Shown here one piece after another: positions 34,232 through 44,901 of a DNA stretch of 64,000 nucleotides. The stretch's first letter is position 1. Every line of letters begins with the position of its first letter. The notes below the pieces were generated by a model, which was not told the origin of the DNA, searched no databases, and saw only the letters and a list, made by a program, of their open reading frames with translations. Origin of the DNA: Gautieria morchelliformis (taxonomy: Eukaryota; Basidiomycota; Agaricomycetes; Gomphales; Gomphaceae); NCBI GenBank assembly GCA_015179125.1, contig WHVA01000060.1, positions 248,001 to 312,000 on the forward strand, in the 5' to 3' direction. Made by a program: the position numbers and the translations under genes.

Positions 34232-34376
34232 GGGAAGAAAGTAAGCGCGTGAGGTACCACTGGAACGCGTAAAATCCAGTGGGGTTAAAAACAAGACTGT
34301 CGCGTATCACGTGCACGGTAGCCAGCGTCATAACTCCAAGCGCTTACTCTAGCGGGGACTCAAGCTTCAACGGTCA
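34232..34376. promoter_or_regulatory. Probable shared divergent promoter of GAA1 and the USP48-like gene
   Basis: Only 145 bp separates the two divergent start codons. It contains AT- and GC-mixed sequence with CACGTGCACGG near 34308 (a CACGTG E-box-like core). A promoter role is inferred from geometry alone. Confidence 0.35.
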
Positions 34377-36839
34377 ATGTTAGCTCGAATACAGGCCCGT
34401 TTGAGAGGGCCTCGGGGCCAGCAACCGCCTGCTGACGCAGACGCTGTGTCTCTTTCCAAAAAGCAGCGTAGGCGCAAAGCTATGGAGCGTGGTATATACC
34501 GGGCCCTGCCAGTCATACGGTAAGGTATGGAGTTTCTGGCTGATTAGTACTTCTCACTTGTTCCTACTACTTTAGAGTCTTTCTATTTATCTTGGGATAC
34601 TCATGGATGTTAATGTTACCTTCCCCTCAACTCGGGAGGGGCATTTACATTGACGAAAATGCATTACAACCTGGCCAGGTGAGCACACTGCGTACACATT
34701 AAGCATAGTATTAACGGTCTGGAACCTTTCTTTAGGTAAACACATACTGGTCTTGGGATGATGTGCATTCCGCGGATGTCTACCTTGGCCATCTAGAACA
34801 ACTGCGCGACCAAAACGCCTCCAGTGTGGAGTGAGTCTTTTTACATGATAACTACCCTTTCAAACTTGACAAATTACCATGCAGGAAATCTTCCTTTGTA
34901 AGGTCAGTTTTCTCAGAGCTTGGAATTCCGGCTGCCACTCAGGGCTACTCGTTCAAAACCGGAACAATGGTTTGTAACTTAGTTCAGGTAGCGACGACCA
35001 TCGGATCACTCATATACCAATTGTAGACCTTAGACGGTATAAATACATACGGCGTACTATCTGCTCCTCGTACTTCTGGAACAGAAGCCATCGTGATCGC
35101 GGCATCTTGGATAAGTTTGACCGCAGGCCCGAATTTACGGGGCATTGCAACAGTTTTGTCACTGGCTGCGTATCTGAAAAGTGTGAAGTCTGCCCTTAAC
35201 ACAGTTAATCACGCATACAAATATATCACACAGGATATTCTCTTTGGGCAAAGGATATTATTTTCATCGTTGGCGACGGATATATGGATGGCATGCAGGC
35301 CTGGTTGGGGGCTTATCATGGGCTTGACCAATCCAGTCAGTCGCATACACTATTCTCAGATTTTTGTAGCTCATTGCGCTCTTTAGATCTGGATGCTGAA
35401 CCCATTAAGCTTCACTCGGGTGTGATTTGGACGGCCCTCGCCATTGATTATCCTGGTCACTCCTTTTCCCATCTAGGCATCTTCTATGGTGCGACTTCCT
35501 ACTTCGAAATGATCTGGTAATAATTACCGTTACGTAGAGGGGCTCAATGGCCGTTTACCCAACCAGGACTTGATGAACAGTTTCCATATCATCTCTACCC
35601 ACACAGGAGGTGTCCCAGTGGTCGTATATGATCATGTGGAGGAACAGATGGACTCCATTATTTCTCGCTGGTTGCCACAGCTTTTCAGTCGACAGGCGTA
35701 CATAAAGGAGTACGCCAGACGTGCACGCAATGTTATTCGACATGTTCGATATCAGGCGTTGGGGAGGGCTAGCGGGGTACATGGTCTGTTTCACCGGTGC
35801 TTGAGATTTTTCTTCCTGTTTCAGCCCGATTCTAACCATGGTATAGTTTCCGAGTTGACGCTATCACGGTTTTTGCTGTGCCAGCAACAGGGCCTCACGG
35901 TTTTCATGCTCTTGGTCGGCAAGTATATCATGTTTATTGCCCATGATGTCTGACATATTTATTGTTGGTAGAGTAATTGAATCTACTCTCCGCACAATGA
36001 ACAATCTATTAGAGCGCCTTCACGCTTCCTTCTTTTTCTACGTTCTCACTGGTCCCGGGACATTCCTAAAAATTGGTCAATATCTCCCCAGCGCGGTAAT
36101 CGTTAGCGTGGCAATGATGTTTGGTGGGCTGCGTGTGTGGGTAGATGCGGGCTGGGTCAAGCAACAGTGGTCTTCTGAAAAGGTCAACCACGGGCCTGCA
36201 GGGAAGGCGCCCAAATGGAAAACGCGTCGTAGGAATGTTATCATTCCGCTTGTCGTCATGCTAGCGACTCATGTTGTCGGCGGGATCACGTTCTTTGTGG
36301 TAACAAATTCCTGGTTTTTGACAAGAACAGACGTCAGTCTCCGTATTTTTATTGTTGGCTGTGCGATGGTAACACGTGACTGCCAGAAAACTACTTATCT
36401 ACCTATTATTCCCCTTTCCCTCATCGTCTTCAGTATCCTCTCCGCGCTCCTCACTTCTGACCAGCCCACAAACTCGCAGCATGATGAACCTTCTCCGGCG
36501 CCGCTGTCTTCTCTTCTCAAAGCGTTCAATCTCTGCCTCGCATCTACAGTCATATCCATTACATCTGTGCTCAACTTTTCTCTCGCAGCTTCCCTCGCTA
36601 TCCTACTCGGAATACCGCTATCTGTATCCTCGCCGACCATAGGCCTTACGTCGAAGATGGCCAAAGCCATGTCGTATTTTATGTTACTGCTCCCCATTTG
36701 GTGGACGTTACTCGCGACGCCAATGTCTCAGTCTATATGGGATTGGCAGGTTTGGGGCGTCTGGTTCGCACCATTCGTTTGCATAGTGTACTTGCCGTTG
36801 GTACTTCAGGCAACGGTCGTGTGCATGTTAGACCCGTAG
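34377..36839 (+). CDS. GAA1: GPI transamidase subunit Gaa1, complete nine-exon gene
   Basis: Exons: 34377-34519, 34576-34678, 34736-34830, 34885-34969, 35027-35180, 35234-35488, 35538-35796, 35847-35918 and 35972-36839. Spliced length is 678 codons. The N-terminus has a basic segment then a membrane anchor (FLFILGYSWMLMLP). The lumenal M28-peptidase-like domain follows with LDGINTYGVLSAPRTSGTEA, GDGYMDGMQAWLGAYHG and NSFHIISTHTG. The C-terminal half has several membrane helices. Gaa1 works in the ER membrane complex that attaches GPI anchors to secreted proteins. The order of blocks and the length fit the family. The eighth intron (35919-35971) uses a GC donor (GCAAGT). The 3' third of the last exon is duplicated at 52.6 and 63.3 kb. 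Confidence 0.85.
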
Positions 36840-38100
36840 CATAATCTCATATATGCCTGAGCATACTTGGACTCTGGCAGGCCAACACTACACATTGCGC
36901 TAGCTAGGCTATACGCTGGTCAAGTGTTAATTCTACTGAAGCTAGAATCAAGACCCACATTCAATACTTATTACAGCAGTGTGCATATATATGTAATATT
37001 AAACAATGCATGTCAGCGAACTCGGAGAACTTGCGATCGCCTCTGTACCTACGCACGACGGTGACCCTCTCTAGCTGGTGGTTTTCTCGCGCTCGCTATC
37101 GAGCGCGGCCTGACACTCTCGAAGAGACACGTCCGAATAAGCATCTTCGATCGCGTATGTATTCTATGTCTACAGACTACAGCATTGAACCGTCTTATCC
37201 ACCAGGAGTGTGTATAAGTGCCAGAGCTTATAACACGTGCCTGGCGGAGATGACGCGCATCGGAGCCCGGGCGTATGGCGCTGCGGCCTATTAATTCCTC
37301 ACATGCGAGTCCATAGTCGACGCATGCAGCTCCAAGACGAGCCGAAATTTCACGGTTGGATATCGGTTAGGGCGTGAGCAGCTCGACGACGTACAGGGGA
37401 GCTTGGCGAGTGTTGCAAAAAGCGTCGCGACGTCGAAGGGAGCAAACTCAAAATCGATAAATTGGGCATGCATGCGCCGACTCATAGCGCTTGGCGTGGT
37501 GTGTTGTATGAGGGTAAGGAAGTTACACATCACGAATTTTGCGGTTGACTTGTTTATTTTTATTTTGGCTTTCGACGGCCGTAGGCGTACCAGCTAAGGA
37601 GTAGGCGCGGTGGTTGATGGAGCATCCGGCCGTGGCTGAGGTTGAGCTCCCATGTGATGTGGGAAGTGCTGCGAAGGAGCTCTTGGGAAACTTCCGTCTG
37701 CTAAATATTTTTATTGAATGACAAGGCCCATCGGTGCAGTCGATACGTGACCGAGATGTGGGCTCATCCGCGCGCGGATAGAACATCTAGGAAACAACGT
37801 CACTTTGGACCAACGGCGAAGACCTTGATTGTTATATATGAATTTGTGTTTCCACATTTACAGCGACTTCAATGCGGATCAAAAATGACATAGTATGTAA
37901 TGGTCTACTTCAACGTTCATATGCATGATGACAGCTCATATACAGTATATCAACCTTGATCAACTAGCCCCTTGATTCGCGAGGTATATCGGATGTGGTG
38001 TTTAACCTGTATCATCTATACCTAAAGGCCAGGACCGAATGCATAGCCCATGTGGCCAGCAGCACCTTCTGCTATTCACCTTCACCTCCCGGCAAAGAGA
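36840..38100. repeat. Downstream block of GAA1 shared with the tandem units (S1)
   Basis: Matches 52979-54080 and, as far as the window reaches, 63691-64000. It includes repeat R (37005-37440) and a conserved block at 37520-38100 starting TTATTTTTATTTTGGCTTTCGACGG (first 20 of which suffice to find it). The minus-strand frame 37523-37786 is similar in the copy at 53533-53864 but unrecognised. No supported gene. Confidence 0.65.
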
Positions 38101-38107
38101 TTCTGAC

Positions 38108-38305
38108 TGTTCTTTATTCTTGGCAATTCTAGCGCGCGTGAGTTTTTTATCGTTGTCAATTCCAGCCGCGCGTGAGTCTGGCCTCACCTACTCCTCTGTT
38201 CTTTCTTCATACTGATTTCTCGTCGTTTCTTATCACTAAAAGAAGGTAGAGCCGACGCCGCAACAGTTCTTTATTGTTGTAAACTCTAGCGCGCGTGAGT
38301 CAGGC
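38108..38305. repeat. Three short copies of a TTCTTTATT...TCTAGCGCGCGTGAGT unit
   Basis: Similar units of about 35 bp start near 38118, 38148 and 38266, each ending GCGCGTGAGT. This is where S1 diverges from its copy at 54.08 kb, so it marks a rearrangement edge. Confidence 0.5.
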
Positions 38306-38361
38306 TTCGACCTTTTTTTTCATATACGCTGTGAGATGCTTGCCTAACGGGAAACTTACAG

Positions 38362-38607
38362 ATGCTCCCACATTGCTGCAAGTACTGCCATCGCAGTTTC
38401 CGTACACGACAGGGCCTCCGTGCGCACCTGACCACCCGGGCCTCTTGTCACTTGGCCCATGAGGCGTCGCTGGCACAGCAAGCGATAAGGCGGTATGACC
38501 CGCATGACCCCGAGGCACTGTTTCGGGAAGACGACCCACCTCTGGGCTGGGAGGATGAGGCTATCGATGTCACGTTCGACGACATTGGTATTATTATATT
38601 ATGTTAA
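38362..38607 (+). CDS. C2H2-like zinc-finger fragment, possibly from a Plavaka/KDZ-type transposon
   Basis: 81 residues beginning with a finger of the form C-x2-C...H...C (PHCCKYCHRSFRTRQGLRAH), followed by an acidic segment. Single N-terminal fingers of this style open the first ORF of some basidiomycete DNA transposons. The frame runs into a perfect palindrome (38589-38631) and stops, so the gene is cut off. The family call is tentative. Confidence 0.35.
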   Translation: MLPHCCKYCHRSFRTRQGLRAHLTTRASCHLAHEASLAQQAIRRYDPHDPEALFREDDPPLGWEDEAIDVTFDDIGIIILC

Positions 38608-38631
38608 TTGAATTAACATAATATAATAATA
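38589..38631. repeat. Perfect 43 bp AT palindrome
   Basis: 21 bp arms meet at a single central G (38610). The right arm is also the start of the partial copy of the 39.9 kb region. The left arm is its inverse and ends the zinc-finger frame. The structure looks like an inverted-duplication junction or a strong cruciform. Confidence 0.85.
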
Positions 38632-38775
38632 TCAAATAGCAATACAGAAAGCATAAGAGTTAAAAAGGGCTAGAGCGAGGTTCCGGACGGAAGACCGTTG
38701 AGGGGCGGGCAATACGGGACAAACCTAGAGTCAAAAACTGCTGCGTCCCCTTTGTTTTCCTGCTGAGGGAGAACT
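38612..38775 (-). repeat. Degenerate copy of the last exon of the 39.96-44.02 kb gene
   Basis: Matches 39890-40095: ATATAATAATATC, GGGCGGGCAATAC and GCTGCGTCCCCTTTGTT are shared. On the minus strand it still reads GDAAVFDSRF...YCPP before an early stop. Next to it, 38759-38792 forms a 15 bp hairpin (CCTGCTGAGGGAGAA). Confidence 0.65.
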
Positions 38776-39197
38776 ATTCTCTCTCAGCAGGAGAAGAAAG
38801 GGGAGGCATGGTTTCGGCGCTCTAGATCCTCTCTAGAGATAACCCGCACACACGCCCTCCCCCTCGCTGCCAGTGCTACCGGCCCACGTGGGGCGTGGTG
38901 GTGGTGGTGAGAGAGGAAGAACGTTACTAGTAGTATACTTTATAAGGTCAGGATCCAGAAGGATTGGAGAATTACCTACCATACCGTAGCTTATTAAAAC
39001 CTTGTTCTATATGTCGCAGGCGTAGACTAATTAGTACTGAGACATAATTAGATGACTGACCTCGTGGGGAGTTCTTGATGCGATCCACTGGCCCAAGTAC
39101 CGACGTTCCGTCGGATTCTGGTTCGGTCTGGGGTATTCAGACTTTCACCTGTGCTGAATACTCAAACCAGTGATTCTACAAGAATGCGTAGATAACG
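38776..39197. other. Stretch without a supported gene
   Basis: Mixed sequence of about 420 bp. A (GGT)n run lies near 38895-38910. No coding or RNA feature was recognised. Confidence 0.4.
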
Positions 39198-39465
39198 CTA
39201 CATTACTGACCCCCAAGGCCTATGTATCATGTGGGTCGGGTGCATACTGCGGCATACTTTGAATGGTGGTAGCTGATGCTCGGGGCAGCAGGCATGCGCG
39301 AGATCGTCAGGGTGAAGGCAGAACGAGAAGAAAGTGGTATATGAGGGGACGGATGTATAGAACAGTGGGGTCACTCTCGATCGCTCGGGCAATCGATCGA
39401 CATGCGACGCGTAATATAGAATTCGATCTGTCCAAGAGGGCACCCGTTTTTCACTGGTTCACGAT
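39198..39465 (-). pseudogene. Fragment of an inositol polyphosphate 5-phosphatase
   Basis: A minus-strand exon carries EKRVPSWTDRILYYA (about 39455-39411). This is the conserved P-x-W-x-D-R-I-L signature near the end of the IPPc catalytic domain, followed by about 20 residues to VPSYTT. The next conserved part (DHKPV) is not found in a clear exon, and the upstream catalytic blocks are missing. A neighbouring frame at 39479-39703 is not recognisably part of it. A short gene fragment or an unresolved exon structure are both possible. Confidence 0.45.
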
Positions 39466-39963
39466 CCAGGTCTGTAAATCAGAGCCAGAGATGCCTTAAT
39501 TTGATCGCAAATCGAGATGCTCGCACATAACAAGGAGCGTTATACTCTCGTCGCACGAGAAGTCTTCGTCCGTGTTCATCCTCGGCCAGAGACCATTCAT
39601 CTCCAAGGCCGGGTGGACCTCCCTGGCTTGTGAGTGCCGTTACTCGCCAAGATAGAGTATCAAGCTTGAAGCTCGTAATCAGGAAGAGGCAACTAACTTC
39701 CACTGGAGCGCTCAGCCGCGTCCTACTAGTACTCGCCCTCTGATCTCACATGAGCAAACTGCAAATTTCCCCCCTGCGCGACGAAATTGTGACCCCCCAC
39801 TGCGAAGAGTAGCAAATTCTACAATGCGCATGCGACGGATAAGTATAGTTGGGAAGATTACTGTGGTTTCTTAGTTTCTTAAAATAAATGAACATAATAT
39901 AATAATAATATCAAGTACTAGCAATACAGTACAGAAAGAACGAGAATTAAAAAGCAGGGGAAA
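39466..39963. other. Stretch without a supported gene
   Basis: No conserved coding signal was seen. The last 80 bp is AT-rich and matches 38612-38640, giving the 3' flank of the repeat-protein gene. Confidence 0.35.
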
Positions 39964-42900
39964 CTAACGAGAACATCGAGCAAGGTCAACTAGATTGCGC
40001 ACGGAGGACTGTGCCTGTATGTCCGCACGTTTGAAGGGCGGGCAATACCCAATAAACCTGGGATCAAACACTGCTGCGTCCCCTTTGTTCTGCGGCTGAG
40101 GCAGAATGTCCGCACAGAATATCTTGGGACCAAATACATCGGTTAAAGATTGTTCGACGGGGATTGGGGGCACGTCCTTCTGTGCGACGAACTCCATCGA
40201 ATAATCTTTGTGTCGTGCGCAGCGCGGGGGATCAAAATGGTCCCTGCGTAGTAAGTAATCAGTTCACGCAAAGCATTGGAAACCAGCAAAATACTCACAG
40301 CTGCGATGAGTTTGTGCTCGTCCTGACCAACCTTAGAACGCGCCGTACGAGGTTCGACTGCCGCTCAATCGCTAGCGGATCATATATGGATCTCCCCGGC
40401 AGAGTGTCGACAGTCTCCCTGTGTACTAATTCATCAGCTCACGCAAAACATTGGAGACCAGCAAAATACTCACGGCTGAGATGAATGTGTGCTCGTCCTG
40501 ACGAACCTTAGAACGCGCCGTGCGAGGTTCGACTGCCGCTCAATCGCTAGCGGATCGAACATGGTTCTCCCCGGAAGAGTGTCGACAGTTTCCCTGTGTA
40601 ATAATCCATCAGCTCACGCAAAACATTGGAGACCAGCAAAATACACTCACGGCTGCGACTGATCCGTGCGCCTCCCTGCAGATTTTGAACCCGGGGTATT
40701 AATCATATCTCTCCACACTTGCTGATCGCTACACAAGGCGGTTAGTAAAGCACGCTTTCATTAAAACACATAGAACTAAACCAACCATCGCGGGGGTGAC
40801 AACTGGGGGGGACTGGTTGAAACATGCTTCGTTTGTATGTCTTCCCCTCTGATAAATTCCAGAGGACACGTTTTCCTGGGGGCGGCGCCCCGTGCGAACT
40901 TTCGTATCGTGGATTCGCGCTAAATCTCTCCAGCATCGAATATGAAGGAATCGTCCCTGCATAGTAATTCATCAGTACACGCAAAACTTTGGAAACCAGA
41001 AGACCGTAAAATACGCACAGCTGCGACTCATCCGTGCGCCTCCCTGCAGATTTTGAACCCGAGGTATTAATCATATCTCTCCACACTTGCTGATCGCTAC
41101 ACAAGGCGGTTAGTAAAGCACGCTTTCATTAAAACACATAGAACTAAACCAACCATCGCGGGGGTGACAACTGGGGGGGACTGGTTGAAACATGCTTCGT
41201 TTGTATGTCTTCCCCTCTGATAAATTCCAGAGGACACGTTTTCCTGGGGGCGGCGCCCCGTGCGAACTTTCGTATCGTGGATTCGCGCTGAATCTCTCCA
41301 GCATCGAATATGAAGGAATCGTCCCTGCATAGTAATTCATCAGTACACGCAAAACTTTGGAAACCAGAAGACCGTAAAATACTCACAGCTGCGACTCATC
41401 CGTGCGCCTCCCTACAGATTTTGAACCCGAGGTATTAATCATATCTCTCCACACTTGCTGATCGCTACACAAGGCGGTTAGTAAAACACGCTTTCATTAA
41501 AACGCATAGAACTAAACCAACCACGGCGGGGGTGATAACTGGGGGGGACTGGTTGAAACATGCTTCGTTTGTATGTCTTCCCCTCTGATAAATTCCAGAG
41601 GACACGTTTTCCTGGGGGCGGCGCCCCGTGCGAACTTTCGTATCGTGGATTCGCGCTGAATCTCTCCAGCATCGAATATGAAGGAATCGTCCCTGCATAG
41701 TAATTCATCAGTACACGCAAAACTTTGGAAACCAGAAGACCGTAAAATACTCACAGCTGCGACTCATCCGTGCGCCTCCCTACAGATTTTGAACCCGAGG
41801 TATTAATCATATCTCTCCACACTTGCTGATCGCTACACAAGGCGGTTAGTAAAGCACGCTTTCATTAAAACGCATAGAACTAAACCAACCACGGCGGGGG
41901 TGATAACTGGGGGGGACTGGTTGAAACATGCTTCGTTTGTATGTCTTCCCCTCTGATAAATTCCAGAGGACACGTTTTCCTGGGGGCGGCGCCCCGTGCG
42001 AACTTTCGTATCGTGGATTCGCGCTGAATCTCTCCAGCATCGAATATGAAGGAATCGTCCCTGCATAGTAATTCATCAGTACACGCAAAACTTTGGAAAC
42101 CAGAAGACCGTAAAATACTCACAGCTGCGACTCATCCGTGCGCCTCCCTACAGATTTTGAACCCGAGGTATTAATCATATCTCTCCACACTTGCTGATCG
42201 CTACACAAGGCGGTTAGTAAAGCACGCTTTCATTAAAACGCATAGAACTAAACCAACCACGGCGGGGGTGATAACTGGGGGGGACTGGTTGAAACATGCT
42301 TCGTTTGTATGTCTTCCCCTCTGATAAATTCCAGAGGACACGTTTTCCTGGGGGCGGCGCCCCGTGCGAACTTTCGTATCGTGGATTCGCGCTGAATCTC
42401 TCCAGCATCGAATATGAAGGAATCGTCCCTGCATAGTAATTCATCAGTACACGCGAAACTTTGGAAACCAGAAGACCGTAAAATACTCACAGCTGCGACT
42501 CATCCGTGCGCCTCCCTACAGATTTTGAACCCGAGGTATTAATCATATCTCTCCACACTTGCTGATCGCTACACAAGGCGGTTAGTAAAACACGCTTTCA
42601 TTAAAACGCATAGAACTAAACCAACCACGGCGGAGGTGATAACTGGGGGGGACTGGTTGAAACATGCTTCGTTTGTATGTCTTCCCCTCTGATAAATTCC
42701 AGAGGACACGTTTTCCTGGGGGCGGCGCCCCGTGCGAACTTTCGTATCGTGGATTCGCGCTGAATCTCTCCAGCATCGAATATGAAGGAATCGTCCCTGC
42801 ATAGTAATTCATCAGTACACGCGAAACTTTGGAAACCAGAAGACCGTAAAATACTCACAGCTGCGACTCATCCGTGCGCCTCCCTACAGATTTTGAACCC

Positions 42901-44022
42901 GAGGTATTAATCATATCTCTCCACACTTGCTGATCGCTACACAAGGCGGTTAGTAAAACACGCTTTCATTAAAACGCATAGAACTAAACCAACCACGGCG
43001 GGGGTGATAACTGGGGGGGACTGGTTGAAACATGCTTCTTTGTTATGTCTTCCCCTCTGATAAATTCCGGAGGAAACGGTTTCCTGGAGGCGGAGCGCCG
43101 TGCGAAGTGTTGTATCGTGGATTCACGCTGGATCTCTCCAGCATCGAATATGAAGGAATCGTCCCTGCATAGTAATCAGTACACGCAAAACTTTGGAAAC
43201 CAGAAGACGGCAAAGTACTCACGGCTGCGAGTTCTTCGTGCTCTTCCTTGGAGACTCTGGCCATGCGAGCGTTGATTCCCCTTGAATGTCTAACGGATCA
43301 GATATAAAAAAATCGGTCAACCCGGGTATGTGAGCCTCGGTGAACTCGAATGGTGACTCGGTGCACGATCCGGAACACTGGGCTGCCGCCTCGATATCGC
43401 TGACACGGTCATCTATCACTGCCGTTGACGAAGAGAAATCTTGAGGAGACCATGCACTATCGGCTTTCTCATCTCCGCGGCGAGCCTTGTGGGAGTGTCC
43501 GCAAGTGCCAGCCGTTCCCAGGAGGCTACCCAACGCAATACCCAACGCAATACCCAATGCAATACCCAACGCAAGCCAGAACACGCTATAACCGATCGTG
43601 ACCGAACCATTAGGCCTACAGAGGACGTCCGAGGGAACATCGGAAGCAATGGATACGGAGTGATTCGTGGCTGATTGCGATGGTTCAGCCTGCACCACAA
43701 CCACTTGAAGTATCGGCGTCGGTTTATCGTTATTGAGGTTATTCGAGTGAGGCGGGGAAGCGGGGGCAACCACTTGAAGTTTCGGCGTCGGTTTATCGCT
43801 ATTGATGTTATTCGAGTGGGGCGGGGAAGCGGGGGCAACCACTTGAAGATCGCCATTGAGGTTATTCCAGTGGGGCGGGGCAGCGGGGGAGGCGTACTGG
43901 AAGATATCAAGCGAGACCGAAGGGACGGTCACCGCGATTATATACAGGCCGATACAGCTCTGCAAAAAGACGTATACGTGATGGAGGTTCATGTTCAAGT
44001 GTAGCGATTGAGGCCTTTGCAT
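39964..44022 (-). CDS. Unrecognised membrane protein with seven intron-containing tandem coding repeats
   Basis: Exon 1 (44022-43223; likely start 43992) begins with a signal-like hydrophobic segment. It continues with three copies of a Pro/Asn-rich unit (QVVAPASPPHSNN), a membrane helix containing GIALGIALGIAL, and a charged tail ending in an ISDPLDIQGEST unit. Seven 368 bp repeats follow. Each has an exon of 171 nt (for example 43164-42994 and 40956-40786) and one of 78 nt (42936-42859, 40728-40651), with introns of 57 and 62 bp. All exons keep phase 2, so each repeat adds exactly 83 residues starting DDSFIFDAGEIQREST. Two 120 nt exons (40593-40474, 40418-40299) with a related FDPLAIERQSN motif and a last exon (40243-39964) complete 1020 residues. 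The seventh repeat holds a TAG at 40920-40922, which would end the protein unless that exon is skipped. Consistent frame and splice sites argue for a real gene. I do not recognise the family. Confidence 0.65.
40651..43164. repeat. 368 bp tandem array, about 6.8 copies
   Basis: Successive copies are spaced exactly 368 bp (exon 1-type borders at 40956, 41324, 41692, 42060, 42428, 42796; 43164 in the most diverged copy). Inner copies are almost identical. The copy at the 43.1 kb end and the one at the 40.7 kb end differ most, as expected for an array homogenised from the middle. The spacing unit includes two exons and two introns of the gene above. Confidence 0.95.
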
Positions 44023-44901
44023 GACGGCCCCTTCTTATACTGTGCAGTGGCAGGTAGGGTGGCTGACAACAGCCAGCCGCTCTATTTGCCTCTACACAAC
44101 ACCGAAGGCGAGGCCAGACAATGGTCTGAATTTCTATTATTGACCATGAAGCTATTCTTGCAGGGATTTGTCGTCTGTATAATCGCTGTAATCGCTGTAT
44201 AATCGCGGCAGTGGTGCAGTCATGCATGATATAAACGTGATCGACTGTTGCCACGCTCCCGGGTCCCGCCATCTTCCTGGTCCGGGCAGCTTCGTTCGTC
44301 TCGGCATGTCGCGCGCTTGGCCTCTACCAGCGCGCCTCCCGTCTATTCGTACAGTATGAAGACTCTAATAGAGGCCAAGTCTAAGTGTGCATCTTTCAAC
44401 CCCCTTCACATGTACGGTGAGGACATACATGAGGGTGCTTTATAGATCGGTACTCGCTGGTCTTTTCTCTTGTAGTATATCTGACTAAAGAAAGTTGTCT
44501 CTATTGTCTGTTGGGGCGTTATCTTACTGAAGAGATGAGCATACTCAGTCGCGAGGCCCACTGTTTCTTGGTATGTCGTGATGCTTCGGGAACCCTCCTG
44601 CGAACAGCTGTCCCCAGTCGTGTAAGCGGTTGTTTATGAGCAAGTCGTCACCAAATTTCGAAGTCGCACTTTGCTACTGTAACAGCGTACTGCGATGTGG
44701 AGATGGAGATGACGAGGTTTCTGAGGCTTCAGGGCACGTGTGAACCGTTTCCTGTGCCTTGCCTCGTGGGCGAATTGCATAGCGTTGGTTGTCACGGCCC
44801 TAAACGGCACTAGGGCATTGCCCCGACGAGCGTCAGAATGTCTATATATGAGATGGCAGCGCTGGACTGTCGAGCACCCCCACAACCATCGACTCGATTT
44901 G
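44023..44901. other. Upstream region of NLR1
   Basis: The last 460 bp (from 44439, TTTATAGATCGG) matches 54103-54606 upstream of NLR2 and marks the left edge of the tandem duplication. The minus-strand frame over 43907-44272 is not convincing. No other gene was found. Confidence 0.5.

Noticed and set aside
37010-37294. Protein-coding reading of repeat R
   Set aside because: The frames differ between the four copies, with indels that are not multiples of three, so no shared product can be supported.
39964-40197. Separate small gene at the end of the repeat-protein locus
   Set aside because: It joins in phase to the upstream 120 nt exons through a standard intron (40244-40298), so it is the last exon, not an independent gene.
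40651-43164. CRISPR-like or satellite interpretation of the regular 368 bp array
   Set aside because: There are no short repeats with variable spacers, and the host is eukaryotic. The units contain exons with consistent splice sites and a frame that continues through every unit, so a coding array fits better.
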